A stretch of DNA of 33,152 nt from Verrucomicrobiota bacterium (GTDB taxonomy: Bacteria > Verrucomicrobiota > Verrucomicrobiia > Opitutales > Opitutaceae), in NCBI GenBank assembly GCA_023426435.1, contig JAFAAS010000180.1, positions 1-33,152 on the forward strand, in the 5' to 3' direction. Position 1 is the first letter of the stretch. Every line of letters starts with the position of its first letter. The translations under genes and the position numbers were made by a program. Under the pieces are notes generated by a model, which saw only the letters and a list, made by a program, of their open reading frames with translations, was not told the DNA's origin and made no database searches. Of the stretch, positions 15,677 through 24,537 are shown one piece after another.

Positions 15677-17347
15677 TTAGCTGAGCCAGAAGCTGAAGTA
15701 GAGGTAGATGCCGAGGACCATGCCGAGGACGACGATCGTGCCGAGGATGTCGGCCAAGCCGATGCTGCGGCGGGTTTCGTCGTGTTGTTCCTTGGTGATT
15801 GCGCTGTAGGTGAGTCCGGCGACCTGCGCAGCGGTGGGAGCGGGTGCGGTGAGCGAGGCGACGATGACGACGATGACGCTCACGAGGAAGAGCATGCCGG
15901 AGTAGTAGAGGAAGTTGATGGTGCCGAAAGCGTAGAGCACACCGGATTCGCCGAGTGCGCCGGAACCGGCGGCGGCTTGGAGGCCGAGCTTCAAGAGACC
16001 GAGGGCGAAGCCGATGACGAGACCGGCGAAGGCGCCGCGGGCGTTGATGCGCTTGTTGAAAAGGCCGAGGAGGAAGACGGCGGTGATCGGCGGAGCGAGG
16101 TAGCCTTGGACGGCTTGGAGGTATTCGTAGAGGCCGCCTTTGGAGATGAGCGGCATGACCGGAATCCAGAGGATGCCGAGGACCACCACGACGCCCGTGG
16201 CGATGCGGCCGACTTTGACGAGTTCGCGATCGGGGCGGCCCGGGCGAAGTTTGCCGTAGATATCGACGGTGAAGAGTGTGGCGCAGGAATTGAACAGCGA
16301 CGCGAGCGAGCTCATGAGCGCGGAGATCAGCCCGGCGACGACGATACCGCGGAGACCGGCGGGAAGGAGCGTGGCGACCATGGTGGGAAACACGGCGTCG
16401 CCGCGGAGGGAGCCGTCGGCATTGGTGGCGAGCGGCAGCATGCCCTTTTGATAGAGCGCGTAGCCGATCATGCCGGGAACGAGGAAGAGGAAGACTGGGA
16501 GAACCTTGAGGAAGCCGCCGAAGATGGCGCCGCGGCGGGCTTGTTGGAGGTTACGTGCGGCGAGGGTGCGTTGAACGATGTATTGATCGGTGCACCAATA
16601 CCAGATGCCGATGATCGGGGAGGCGATCATGACGCCGAGCCAGGGGAAATCGGGATCGGACAACGGTCGCCAGAGAGCAAACTGCGAGGGGTTTTCGCCG
16701 AGGATGGCTTTGAGTTCGCCCCAACCGCCGAGCTTGCCGAGAGCGAAGAGGGTAATGAACACCGAGCCGGCGAGGAGGAGAATGGTTTGGGCGACCTCGG
16801 TGTAAACGACGGCGCGAAGACCGCCGAAGATCGTGTAGATGCCGGTGAGGACGACCGTGGTGATCGCGCCGACCCAGAACGCGTTTTCGGGTGACCCGAA
16901 GGTGTCGGGGAGCAGCGCTTGGAAGACGACGGCGCCGGCGTAAACGGTGACGGAGACCTTGGTGAAAACGTAGGCGATGAGCGATACGATCGAGAGGGCC
17001 CAGCGCGTGCGGGAGTTGAAGCGACGCTCGAGGAATTCGGGCATCGTGAAGACGCCGGAACGATAGTAGAACGGGACGAAGACCCAGCCGAGCAGGAGCA
17101 TGATCCACGCGTGGAGTTCCCAGTGGGCCATGGCCATGCCGCTGGTGGCGCCGTTGCCGGCGAGACCGACGATGTGTTCGGAGCCGATGTTGGAGGCGAG
17201 GAGCGAACAACCGACGACGAACCAGCCGATTTCGCGGCCGGCGAGGAAGTAGTCGGTGGACGTGGCCTGTTTGCGCGAGGACCAATAGACGATGCCGACG
17301 AGCAGCAGGAAGTAGGAGGCGACGATAATCCAGTCGAGGGTAGCCAT
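15677..17347 (-). CDS. Sodium/solute symporter (SSS, SGLT-like), 556 aa
   Basis: This inner-membrane carrier couples sodium entry to uptake of a sugar or similar solute. The protein is hydrophobic throughout with about 14 membrane segments, beginning LDWIIVASYFLLLVGIVYWS. SSS signatures seen are STDYFLAGREIGWFVVGCSL, SNIGSEHIVGLAGNGATSGM and, mid-protein, the stretch around YTIFGGLRAVVYTEVAQTIL. Later come IISALMSSLASLFNSCATLF-like segments (GLISALMSSLASLFNSCATL), which carry the family's sodium-site serines. Length is typical for the SGLT branch. The ATG at 17347-17345 gives MATLDWIIV. In this neighbourhood it may import sugars released from plant polysaccharide (inference). Divergent from wrbA, with a terminator of its own. 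Confidence 0.93.
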   Translation of the reverse strand: MATLDWIIVASYFLLLVGIVYWSSRKQATSTDYFLAGREIGWFVVGCSLLASNIGSEHIVGLAGNGATSGMAMAHWELHAWIMLLLGWVFVPFYYRSGVFTMPEFLERRFNSRTRWALSIVSLIAYVFTKVSVTVYAGAVVFQALLPDTFGSPENAFWVGAITTVVLTGIYTIFGGLRAVVYTEVAQTILLLAGSVFITLFALGKLGGWGELKAILGENPSQFALWRPLSDPDFPWLGVMIASPIIGIWYWCTDQYIVQRTLAARNLQQARRGAIFGGFLKVLPVFLFLVPGMIGYALYQKGMLPLATNADGSLRGDAVFPTMVATLLPAGLRGIVVAGLISALMSSLASLFNSCATLFTVDIYGKLRPGRPDRELVKVGRIATGVVVVLGILWIPVMPLISKGGLYEYLQAVQGYLAPPITAVFLLGLFNKRINARGAFAGLVIGFALGLLKLGLQAAAGSGALGESGVLYAFGTINFLYYSGMLFLVSVIVVIVASLTAPAPTAAQVAGLTYSAITKEQHDETRRSIGLADILGTIVVLGMVLGIYLYFSFWLS

Positions 17348-17582
17348 ATAGATTGGGGTGGCGGAAAGGGCGGGACGTTGAGCGGACGTCGGGAGGATTG
17401 CGAGCGCGCATCCGGTCTCACAATGGGAGCGTCACGGAACCGTTCGGTCGGGCCGGCGCGGGTGGGGCGGGGAGCTTGAAGAAACACGGATGCCGAAGGC
17501 GAACTGCGCAAGGTGTTGGGTGTCGATGCGCGATCCGGTTTCGAGCGATCAACCCCAAAGTTCGTCAACCCGAGGAGTCGTC

Positions 17583-18203
17583 ATGAGCGTTCGAGTCAAA
17601 GTCGTTTTCTACAGCCTTTACGGGCACATTTACAAAATGGCGCAGGCGATTGCGGAAGGAGTGCGCGAGGTGGAAGGCGCGGAAGTGGAATTATTGCAGG
17701 TGCGCGAAACGCTGCCGGATGACGTCATCGCCAAGATGGGCGCGACCGAAGCGAAGAAGGCGATGGCGAGCGTGCCGATTGCGGATCCGAAGACGCTGGG
17801 CGAGGCGGATGCGGTGATCTTTGGCACGGGGACGCGTTACGGCAGTGCGACAGCGCAGATGCAGGCGTTCTTCGATGCGACGGGCGGGTTGTGGAGCAGC
17901 GGCGCGCTGGTGGGAAAAGCGGGAAGCTTGTTTACATCGAGCGGGACGCAGCACGGCGGACAGGAGACGACGCTGCTGAGCATGATGACGTTTTTGTTGC
18001 ATCAAGGCATGGTGGTCGTGGGGGTGCCGTATGCGGAGAAAGGGCTTTCGTATATGGACGAACTCTCCGGCGGAACGCCGTATGGCGCGTCGACGATCAC
18101 GGGAGGCGACGGTGCGCGAATGCCGTCGGAGAACGAATTGAAAGTGGCGCGCTATCAGGGGCGCCACGTCGCGGAGATCGCCGCGAAGCTGGCGCGAAGG
18201 TAG
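17583..18203 (+). CDS. wrbA: NAD(P)H:quinone oxidoreductase WrbA, 206 aa
   Basis: WrbA is a tetrameric flavodoxin-like FMN protein that reduces quinones by two electrons and protects against redox stress. The N-terminal strand and FMN phosphate loop are VKVVFYSLYGHIYKMAQAIA. The diagnostic WrbA segments are FGTGTRYGSATAQMQAFFDA, TGGLWSSGALVGKAGSLFTS and SGTQHGGQETTLLSMMTFLL, then HQGMVVVGVPYAEKG. Length (about 200 aa) is normal and it looks complete. The frame is open upstream to 17490, but ATG 17583 is chosen because it begins the first beta strand and follows CGAGGAG by six bases. It stands alone: divergent from the symporter gene and convergent with the antiporter gene 50 bp away. Confidence 0.95.
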   Translation: MSVRVKVVFYSLYGHIYKMAQAIAEGVREVEGAEVELLQVRETLPDDVIAKMGATEAKKAMASVPIADPKTLGEADAVIFGTGTRYGSATAQMQAFFDATGGLWSSGALVGKAGSLFTSSGTQHGGQETTLLSMMTFLLHQGMVVVGVPYAEKGLSYMDELSGGTPYGASTITGGDGARMPSENELKVARYQGRHVAEIAAKLARR

Positions 18204-18253
18204 AAGAAAACGCGAAGCCCGGGCGACGCGGGAGGCTGTTTCCGCTGCCGGTT

Positions 18254-20581
18254 TTAGGCGGCGCGGAAAGGCGCGGACGAGTCTGACGGCGGTGGAGTTC
18301 CGGCGAGCCAGCGGCGGAAGGATTTGATTTCGGAGAGCGTGCCGGCGACGAGAACGTTGTCGCCGGCGTGCAGGCGTTCGAGGCCGGAGGGGGCGATGAT
18401 CTTTTCGCCATTGCGCTCGATGCCGACGACGCGGGTGCCGGTGAGCTGGGCGAGCTTGAGCTCGGCGAGGGTTTGGCCGGCGTGCGGGCCGTCGGGGATG
18501 ACGAAGGTTTCGAGAATCGAGCCACGGAACTCGTCGGCCTGGTTCGCCTGCCGGGTTGGAGTATCCAGAAGGTGATTACAGGCGGCGGCGATTTGCTCGG
18601 TCTTGCCCATCAAGAGAAGTTTGTCGCCGGGATAGACGCGGAGGTCGGGACGGATCGCGGTGATGACGTGGCCGTTTCTTTCGAGCTCGAGAACGGCGCA
18701 GCCGAAGCGCGAGGGAATGGCGAGGTCGAGCAGCGTGGTGCCGGCGTAGGCGGCGTTGTCGGGGATGACGCATTCGGTGAGGCGAACGTCCCATTGCTCG
18801 AGGTCCTGCTGGCGCTTGCCGCGCGCGGCGTCGGCGGCGGCGGCGCCGGGACCGCGCGGATCCTCGGCCAGAACCTCGCGCATGGTCGTCTGCCACTCGC
18901 TGTGCCAGTAGATGAGTTTGCGGGAGAAAATCGCGACGACGACTGCGGCGGCGATCGCGATCACGCCCCAGCCCCAGAGGCCGAGCTGATCGAAAGGCAC
19001 GAGCGCGTAGATCCAGATGCCGAGGCCGATCGACATGAGGCCGATGAGGGCGTTGCGCACCACGGCGGCGGGCAGGAGGCGCGAGGAGCCGGCGACGCTC
19101 TCGGCGACGATCATCGCGATCGCGGCGAGATTTCGCCAGATGGCGACGATCGGGATGAGCACGATGATGGCGATGATGCTCCAGAAAATCCAACCCGAGA
19201 CCTCGCGTTCGAGTCCGGCGGCGCCGCTGTAGTCGTCGAGGAAATCGAGGAGTTGAGGTGAGAACACCATGACGCCCGTGACGAACAGCACTTCCACGCC
19301 GGTTTGTGCGAGGCGACCGCGGACGAGTTTCCACGCGATGGAGTGGGTGGGTTGGGACTGCACCTGCTGGATCCAGTTGTGATAGGCATCGAACGTCCGC
19401 TGCATCCAGCGCGGCTCGACTCGCTCGCCGAAGCGAAGGATGGCGTCCGCGTGACGGTTGATCAGTGGCATGAGCAGAACCGTGAGGATCGAGGCGCCGA
19501 CCGCGACCGGGTAGTAACTGGCGGGGAGCACGGCGGTGGAGACGCCGAGCTGGGCGATGATGAAGGAAAATTCGCCGAGCGGCGTGAGCAGCAACCCGGC
19601 GCGGCGAGCTTCGCGGGGGCGGGCGCCGCAGATGATCAAGGCGGCGCCGGTGGCGATCGGGCGGAAGATCATCACGAATGCGACCAAGCCGACCACCATG
19701 GGCCAGACCGGGAGCACGAGCTTCAGCTCGATCATCATGCCGATCGCGACGAAGAACACGCTGCTGAAGAGATCGCGCATGCCGGTGAAGGATTTTTCCA
19801 CCGAAGCGTATTGAGGAATCTCGGCGACGATCGCGCCGAGCAGGAAGGCGCCGAGCGCGAGCGAGTAGCCGGCTTTTACGGCGATGAGGGAGAGGAGAAA
19901 CAAAACTCCCGCGACGATGATCGTCTGGAGTTCGGGGTCGGCGCGTGCTTCGAGCCGGCGCAGGAGACGCGGCACCATCAGCAAACCGGCGCTCACCAGG
20001 AGAACGACGAACGCGCTCATGCCGGCGACGACGCGACTGACCCCGGCGTCTTCGCCCGTGCCGGTCTGCGAACCGAGGATGGTCAACATCACGACGGCCA
20101 CGATGTCCTCCAGGACGGTGATACTGAGTGCGACCTGGGCGAAACGCTCGTGCGTGAGTTTGAGCTCGCCGACGACCTTCGCGATCACGGCGGAGCTGGA
20201 AACCATGAACATGGCGGCCATGAACGTGGCTTGAAGGGGAGACCAGCCGATGGCTTTGCTGAGCGCCTGGGTGAGCACGAGCATGAACACGGCGCCCACG
20301 CCGGTGGCGGCGAGGGTGGGCGCTCCGATCCGGCCCATTTTGCTGATGCTCAAGCCCAGACCGATGCCGAACATCAGGAAGACGAGACCGACTTGGGAAA
20401 GCGTTTGGATGCGATCGACGTCGCGAAGAAACGAAAACGGAAGATTGTAGGGACCGATCAGCGTGCCGGCGACCAGGTAGCCGACGATGACGGATAAGCC
20501 GAGTCGGCGGCAGATAGCGCCAGCGATGCCTGCGGCGAGCAGGACGATTGCAAGGTCTTGAATCAGGCCGATTCCATCCAT
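18254..20581 (-). CDS. CPA2-family monovalent cation:proton antiporter with two RCK_C domains, 775 aa
   Basis: The N-terminal ~380 residues form the Na/H exchanger domain with about 12 membrane helices (LGLSVIVGYLVAGTLIGPYN, LVFLMFGIGLGLSISKMG, SSSAVIAKVVGELKLTHERF, SLALGAFLLGAIVAEIPQ, LLLTPLGEFSFIIAQLGVST). A further membrane block at ~425-565 (WIFWSIIAIIVLIPIVAIW and others) is unusual for KefB/KefC. Two tandem TrkA_C/RCK_C domains close the protein (~610-680, VRLTECVIPDNAAYAGTTLL; and ~690-765, FVIPDGPHAGQTLAELKLAQ). There is no Rossmann RCK_N domain, so NAD binding is not expected; RCK_C modules usually sense nucleotides or cations. Probable role: potassium or sodium efflux and pH homeostasis in the inner membrane. 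ATG 20581-20579. The palindrome pair at 20711-20816 lies 130-235 bp upstream. Confidence 0.9.
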   Translation of the reverse strand: MDGIGLIQDLAIVLLAAGIAGAICRRLGLSVIVGYLVAGTLIGPYNLPFSFLRDVDRIQTLSQVGLVFLMFGIGLGLSISKMGRIGAPTLAATGVGAVFMLVLTQALSKAIGWSPLQATFMAAMFMVSSSAVIAKVVGELKLTHERFAQVALSITVLEDIVAVVMLTILGSQTGTGEDAGVSRVVAGMSAFVVLLVSAGLLMVPRLLRRLEARADPELQTIIVAGVLFLLSLIAVKAGYSLALGAFLLGAIVAEIPQYASVEKSFTGMRDLFSSVFFVAIGMMIELKLVLPVWPMVVGLVAFVMIFRPIATGAALIICGARPREARRAGLLLTPLGEFSFIIAQLGVSTAVLPASYYPVAVGASILTVLLMPLINRHADAILRFGERVEPRWMQRTFDAYHNWIQQVQSQPTHSIAWKLVRGRLAQTGVEVLFVTGVMVFSPQLLDFLDDYSGAAGLEREVSGWIFWSIIAIIVLIPIVAIWRNLAAIAMIVAESVAGSSRLLPAAVVRNALIGLMSIGLGIWIYALVPFDQLGLWGWGVIAIAAAVVVAIFSRKLIYWHSEWQTTMREVLAEDPRGPGAAAADAARGKRQQDLEQWDVRLTECVIPDNAAYAGTTLLDLAIPSRFGCAVLELERNGHVITAIRPDLRVYPGDKLLLMGKTEQIAAACNHLLDTPTRQANQADEFRGSILETFVIPDGPHAGQTLAELKLAQLTGTRVVGIERNGEKIIAPSGLERLHAGDNVLVAGTLSEIKSFRRWLAGTPPPSDSSAPFRAA

Positions 20582-20710
20582 GAGTGGTGTTGCCGCGAGG
20601 GCGACGGCAGCCGCGGCGCCGTTACCATTTGATGCGTTTCAACCGTGTCGAGCTTGCATCAAGGATTTGGCGCAGATTCGCGCGGCCGCGCCGGCCCGGT
20701 GGAACCGGAT

Positions 20711-20739
20711 GAAAGTGTCATACATTAGATGACACTTTC
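20711..20739. repeat. AT-rich palindrome A (left member of an inverted pair)
   Basis: GAAAGTGTCAT (20711-20721) and ATGACACTTTC (20729-20739) are perfect 11-bp inverted arms around a 7-nt centre. The AT content contrasts with the surrounding GC-rich DNA. Bases 20712-20735 match the reverse complement of 20793-20816 at 23 of 24 positions. It lies 130 bp upstream of the antiporter start. Confidence 0.75.
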
Positions 20740-20792
20740 GTGGGATCGGGAGTGAACGCATTCGGGGGAAACTGAGGTTCGCGGCGAGGGAG

Positions 20793-20816
20793 GTGTCATA
20801 TAATGTATGACACTTT
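20793..20816. repeat. AT-rich palindrome B (right member, inverted relative to A)
   Basis: GTGTCATA (20793-20800) and TATGACAC (20806-20813) are perfect 8-bp arms around TAATG. The 24-bp block 20793-20816 is palindrome A in opposite orientation with one mismatch. A TATAAT hexamer is embedded at 20799-20804 but no matching -35 box is seen. The 57 bp between A and B show no gene or motif I recognise. Confidence 0.75.
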
Positions 20817-20855
20817 GCTGTGCGCAGAGAGAGGGTGTTTGCGGGTGGGGAGGAC

Positions 20856-20887
20856 GAAAAAGAGGCCGCCGCGGTGAGGCGGCGGCC
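20856..20887 (-). terminator. Rho-independent terminator of the GH10 xylanase gene
   Basis: GGCCGCCGC (20864-20872) pairs with GCGGCGGCC (20879-20887) around a 6-nt loop. On the minus strand it is followed by TCTTTTTCG. It lies 56 bp past the xylanase stop at 20943. Confidence 0.8.
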
Positions 20888-20898
20888 GGGGGGGGGGG
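20888..20898. repeat. Run of eleven G
   Basis: An uninterrupted poly-G tract directly abuts the terminator stem, between it and the xylanase stop. Such tracts slip during replication and may also be miscounted in sequencing; it is outside any reading frame. Confidence 0.8.
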
Positions 20899-20942
20899 CG
20901 GGTTTTGGCGGTGTTGTTTACTCGAGGGGCACTTCGCGAGGA

Positions 20943-23900
20943 TCACTTCAGGAGCAGGGCGCCGAATTGCGACGGGTCTTGATAGGCGTTGCCGGAAACA
21001 TCGTTCCAGGTTGCGACGCTGGTGCGGGTGCCGTCGCCGGGTCCGTCGTCGTTGACTTGGAAGTCGAAGCCCAGGATCGATCCCCGCTTTGTCTCCGCGG
21101 AATCGATACGGATGGCGGCTTCGACAACATAGCCGCCGGTGACGCGGCGCGTGGCGCTGGCGAGGTCGGTGGCGGAGGTGGTGCTGCCGACGGAGACCTC
21201 GTTGTCGAAGTTCACGCGATACTGCGAATCGTCGCTTTGGTAGGTGGTGGTTTGGGCGTTGTTGGGATCGACGAAGATTTCGACCGAGTCTTCTTCCCAC
21301 GGGTTTGGACTGGCTTTGCTCAGCGCCGGGTCGGTGACCGTGGCATAGATGTAGAGGTAACCGGCGTCCCAGAGAAGTTTCACTTTGGCGGTTGCGCCCT
21401 GAGTGCCGAACGCGAATCGCCGGGTGGCGATCTCGGTGGCGTTTTTCCAGAGTTTGTCCGGCTGGCCATCGATCGTGGGGCGGCCGCGACCGACCTGCAC
21501 GACGAGTTTCTCGGGGTGCAAGTGGAGCGTGCCGAAGGCGGTTTCGTCGGTGTGCTGTTGGTGGCGGGTGTCGCTCCACGATTGTTGGCGACCGGTGGCG
21601 CCGTCGGTGACGCGAAGGTCGAAGAGCACTTCGTCGCCGGTGCTGAGCGCCGGGGAAATCGGAATGCTGGCGATGACTGCGTAGCCTTTGGCCGTGGGCA
21701 GCGTGAGGGCCTCGGCGCCGTTGGTGCGTTGGAGGCCAAGCTTCGAGAAGGAGAAGCGCTGGCCGTTCGCGAGGAAGATTTCGACGGAGTCGTTGCGCAG
21801 CCGGGTGGAGTCGGTGACCTCGACGAGCACGTAGAGATCACGAGCGCTCCAGAGGGCGCGGAACTGGCCCCACGATGCGGAACCGTCGCCGGGATTGAGC
21901 GGGGTGGGAGCGATGGCGGCCCAGGCTTCGAGGTTGTTGACGATGCCTCGCGGCGGACGCTGCGTGATGTTGAGCGACTGGGGCAGCACGGGGAGTTGCG
22001 AAGGATCGACGACGCCCCAGTAGGCGGGCTTGGCCTGGAGGCGTTCGTCGAAGAGCAGCGGTTTGTCGTCGCGCGCGATCGGGAAGGTTTTCAGCCACGT
22101 GTTGTCGTCGGCCAGGCCCCAGAGCGTGACGGAGCTGATCTGGCTGCTCTTGGCGCGAAACAGGTTGAACAGGTCGCGGTAGCGGTAGCCCTGAAGGACG
22201 AGCGTTTCCTCGCTGACCGGCGAGGTGTCGTTGTCGTTTGAATACGCGCTGACATCGAGCTCGGTGATTTGGTTGTCGAGACCGAGCGCGGTGAACGTGT
22301 CGAGGCTCGTGGCGATTTCGGTGAGCGACGGCCAGCCGATGCGGATGTGGGTCTGGTGGCCGACGCCGTCGACGCGGACGTTGCGTTGGAGGAGGCCGGT
22401 GACGACGTTCTTGAGCGCGGCGAGTTTGGCGGGCTCGTGCGTGTTGTAGTCGTTGATGAAGAGGCTGCCGGCGCCGTGCAGGATTTCGTCGGCGAATTGG
22501 AAGGCGAGATCGATGAACTCGGGCCCGACGATTTGCAGCCATGGACTGTTGCGCAGGCCGTTGGGGCCGGAGACGTCGATGACCTCGTTGGCGACGTCCC
22601 AGTCGTTCACGACATCGGCGTAACGGGCGACGACGGCGTGGATGTGAGTGCGCATGCGCTGGATGAGCAGATCGCGATGCGCGGGGTTGCCTGGTTGCAG
22701 TGGATTGCCGGCGGCATCGCGGAAAACCCAGGCGGGCGTTTGGTTGTGCCAGATGAGCGTGTGGCCGCGCATCTTCAGGCCGTGCGTGCGGGCGAAGTTG
22801 GCGATGGCGTCGGCGGGTCCCCAGTTGAAAGTGCCTTCGACCGGCTGGAGTGAGGACCATTTCATCTCGTTGCCGGCGACGATCGTGTTGAAGTGCAACA
22901 GGAGGAGTTCGGCGTGGACGCCATTGAGTTCGGCCGCGGAGACGGCGGCGCCGACGTCGAAGTAAGGCGCGAGCACCTCGTGGACGGACGGGAGATCCTG
23001 GATCTCAGGCGGCTCGATGAAATCGAGGATGAAGTCGTCGATGTAGAACGAAGGCGTGCCCTCCGCGGTTTCGACGTAGAGTTGGAGCTGGGTGGCATCG
23101 AGGCCGAACGTGTAGAGCGTCGATAAATCCACCCACGCGGCATCGGTCACGGTCGTGTTGCCGATGACGGTGTGGAACGTGGTGCTGCCGTTGAAGCCGG
23201 CTTGCAGGCTGACGCGGAAACGCGTGGAGGGTTCGCCGGGCGCGAGACGGACGCGAACGCCGATGGCGTATTGGTATCCCTTGGACAACTTGCCGAGCAC
23301 GTCGATGGCGGGGCCCTGCCAGCTGGCGGTTCGCCCGGTGACTTTGAGGCTGTGGCTGCCGTTCGCGGCGACTTCGGTGGTCGGCGTGAGCGTGACGGCG
23401 CCGCGCGGCGTCCAACCCTCGGCGGTGCCGGTTTCGAAATCGGTGGCGAGTCCGGACGGGTCGGGCGGCGGCGGTTCGACGTCGCCGGGGCCGACGATGG
23501 TGAAGTCGTCGAGATAATAGGCGGCGGTCGCGTGGTCGCTTTCGAGGTAGAGCGTGAGGTTGTCGTTTGTGGCGGACGTGAAACTGAACGTTCCTTGGAG
23601 CTGCACCCACGCGCCATCGGTGACGGCGACGGGATTGTTGATTTGCACGTAGCTGTTGGAGGCGGCGCCGGTGGCGCGCATTTCGACGGTGAACTTCAGA
23701 TTGCTCGCGGGCTGACCGGCGGGGAGGCGGACCCAGCCGGAAATGGTGTAGGTGGTGTTGGCGGTGAGCAGTGGGCGAAGGTCAAGGGCGGGGCCGTTCC
23801 AAGAGGCGGTGCGGCCGGTGGTTTTCAGGCTGCTTGCACCGGTGCGAGCAGCCTCGGTGGTGCTGGAGACGGTGACGGAACCTCGTGGCGCCCAACCCTG

Positions 23901-24068
23901 CGTGGCACCGGCTTCGAAATCGTTGGACACGATTTCGGCGGCGGTCGACGCGGAGCAGACGATGAGGGCGGCGACGAGGCCGCTCATTGGGCGGGGGGCG
24001 CGGAAGAGCGCGGCGTGGGAGCGAGCGGCTCGGGTGCGGCCGAAGACGGCGGCGAACAGAGGAATCAT
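20943..24068 (-). CDS. Modular exported endo-1,4-beta-xylanase, CBM22-CBM22-GH10-CBM9-CBM9, 1041 aa
   Basis: GH10 enzymes hydrolyse internal beta-1,4 bonds of xylan with retention. Layout: signal peptide with a long basic lead (hydrophobic core SGLVAALIVCSAS near 29-41), two CBM22-like modules (~45-192, NDFEAGATQGWAPRGSVTV; ~207-347, TDFETGTAEGWTPRGAVTLT), the GH10 barrel (~355-690), then two CBM9-like modules (~700-855 and ~860-1041). Catalytic residues are present: acid/base E495 in WDVANEV and nucleophile E603 in ITELDVS; also FNTIVAGNEMKWSSLQPVEG and MRGHTLIWHNQTPAWVF. The last CBM9 (RPTIDGQPDKLWKNATEI) looks intact, while the first is more diverged at its start. ATG 24068-24066 is used; an internal ATG at residue 28 would also begin a signal peptide, and the frame upstream of 24068 is low-complexity. 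The multi-modular form suggests action on insoluble plant cell wall, outside the cell. Confidence 0.95.
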   Translation of the reverse strand: MIPLFAAVFGRTRAARSHAALFRAPRPMSGLVAALIVCSASTAAEIVSNDFEAGATQGWAPRGSVTVSSTTEAARTGASSLKTTGRTASWNGPALDLRPLLTANTTYTISGWVRLPAGQPASNLKFTVEMRATGAASNSYVQINNPVAVTDGAWVQLQGTFSFTSATNDNLTLYLESDHATAAYYLDDFTIVGPGDVEPPPPDPSGLATDFETGTAEGWTPRGAVTLTPTTEVAANGSHSLKVTGRTASWQGPAIDVLGKLSKGYQYAIGVRVRLAPGEPSTRFRVSLQAGFNGSTTFHTVIGNTTVTDAAWVDLSTLYTFGLDATQLQLYVETAEGTPSFYIDDFILDFIEPPEIQDLPSVHEVLAPYFDVGAAVSAAELNGVHAELLLLHFNTIVAGNEMKWSSLQPVEGTFNWGPADAIANFARTHGLKMRGHTLIWHNQTPAWVFRDAAGNPLQPGNPAHRDLLIQRMRTHIHAVVARYADVVNDWDVANEVIDVSGPNGLRNSPWLQIVGPEFIDLAFQFADEILHGAGSLFINDYNTHEPAKLAALKNVVTGLLQRNVRVDGVGHQTHIRIGWPSLTEIATSLDTFTALGLDNQITELDVSAYSNDNDTSPVSEETLVLQGYRYRDLFNLFRAKSSQISSVTLWGLADDNTWLKTFPIARDDKPLLFDERLQAKPAYWGVVDPSQLPVLPQSLNITQRPPRGIVNNLEAWAAIAPTPLNPGDGSASWGQFRALWSARDLYVLVEVTDSTRLRNDSVEIFLANGQRFSFSKLGLQRTNGAEALTLPTAKGYAVIASIPISPALSTGDEVLFDLRVTDGATGRQQSWSDTRHQQHTDETAFGTLHLHPEKLVVQVGRGRPTIDGQPDKLWKNATEIATRRFAFGTQGATAKVKLLWDAGYLYIYATVTDPALSKASPNPWEEDSVEIFVDPNNAQTTTYQSDDSQYRVNFDNEVSVGSTTSATDLASATRRVTGGYVVEAAIRIDSAETKRGSILGFDFQVNDDGPGDGTRTSVATWNDVSGNAYQDPSQFGALLLK

Positions 24069-24453
24069 GGCGGGGTGTTTTTGGGATGACGGAGAGACGA
24101 CCGCCGGAGGGAAATTGCGGGGTGGAGGCAGGGCGGCGGCCGTGGGCGACGAAAAGGGCGGCGGCACGGTTCTGCGGAAAAACTCTCCAGCAAATGGACG
24201 CGGATGCTAATTTTAGAATCTGCTCGCGGAGAGCGGCGCAGGCATTGAGCGAGCGTGAGTTGTGCGGAGATCGGAGAATTCCCGAACCTCGCTGCGTTGG
24301 GGAGAGAAGCTTTGGCGGGTGGTCTTGTTTCGCGCCGCGTCGCGGAGGCAGATCGGAATCGGCTGCTTCGTTGAAGCGGCTTTCAGGGACGGGCGAAACT
24401 ATCGCCGTGGCTTGACAGAATCAATGCGCGGTCAATTGGTGTGCGTGCGCCGC
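24069..24453. other. Divergent spacer upstream of the xylanase gene, no gene seen
   Basis: This 385-bp stretch precedes the xylanase (minus) and the leader region (plus). Frames open here have no coding character. A TTGACA at 24412-24417 points to a plus-strand promoter but no good -10 box is found 16-18 bases later. Nothing else stands out. Confidence 0.4.
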
Positions 24454-24537
24454 ATGAAAACCGTCATCAACACTTCGCGTTTGTTTGGAGTCTTGATGCC
24501 TGCGGTCTGTCCTAAACGGACGGAGCCCGCCGACTAA
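24454..24537 (+). CDS. Possible 27-aa leader peptide ahead of the cupin gene
   Basis: ATG 24454 to TAA 24535-24537 encodes MKTVINTSRLFGVLMPAVC, then PKRTEPAD. It is 142 bp upstream of the cupin gene. The stop codon falls inside the loop of a predicted 8-bp stem (24519-24526 with 24569-24576), so a ribosome finishing this frame would cover the left arm. That geometry is like a translated attenuator leader. No ribosome binding site is evident, and the peptide matches nothing I know. Confidence 0.3.
   Translation: MKTVINTSRLFGVLMPAVCPKRTEPAD

Noticed and set aside
19304..20497. Plus-strand open frame of about 397 codons
   Set aside because: Antisense to the membrane domain of the cation antiporter; very acidic and His-rich with no recognisable motif.
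20799..20804. TATAAT as a plus-strand promoter within palindrome B
   Set aside because: No -35 box lies at the right distance and no plus-strand gene follows; the hexamer is a by-product of the palindrome.
24412..24440. Complete sigma-70 promoter at TTGACA
   Set aside because: No acceptable -10 hexamer is found at 16-18 bp spacing, so it is only mentioned as a weak hint.
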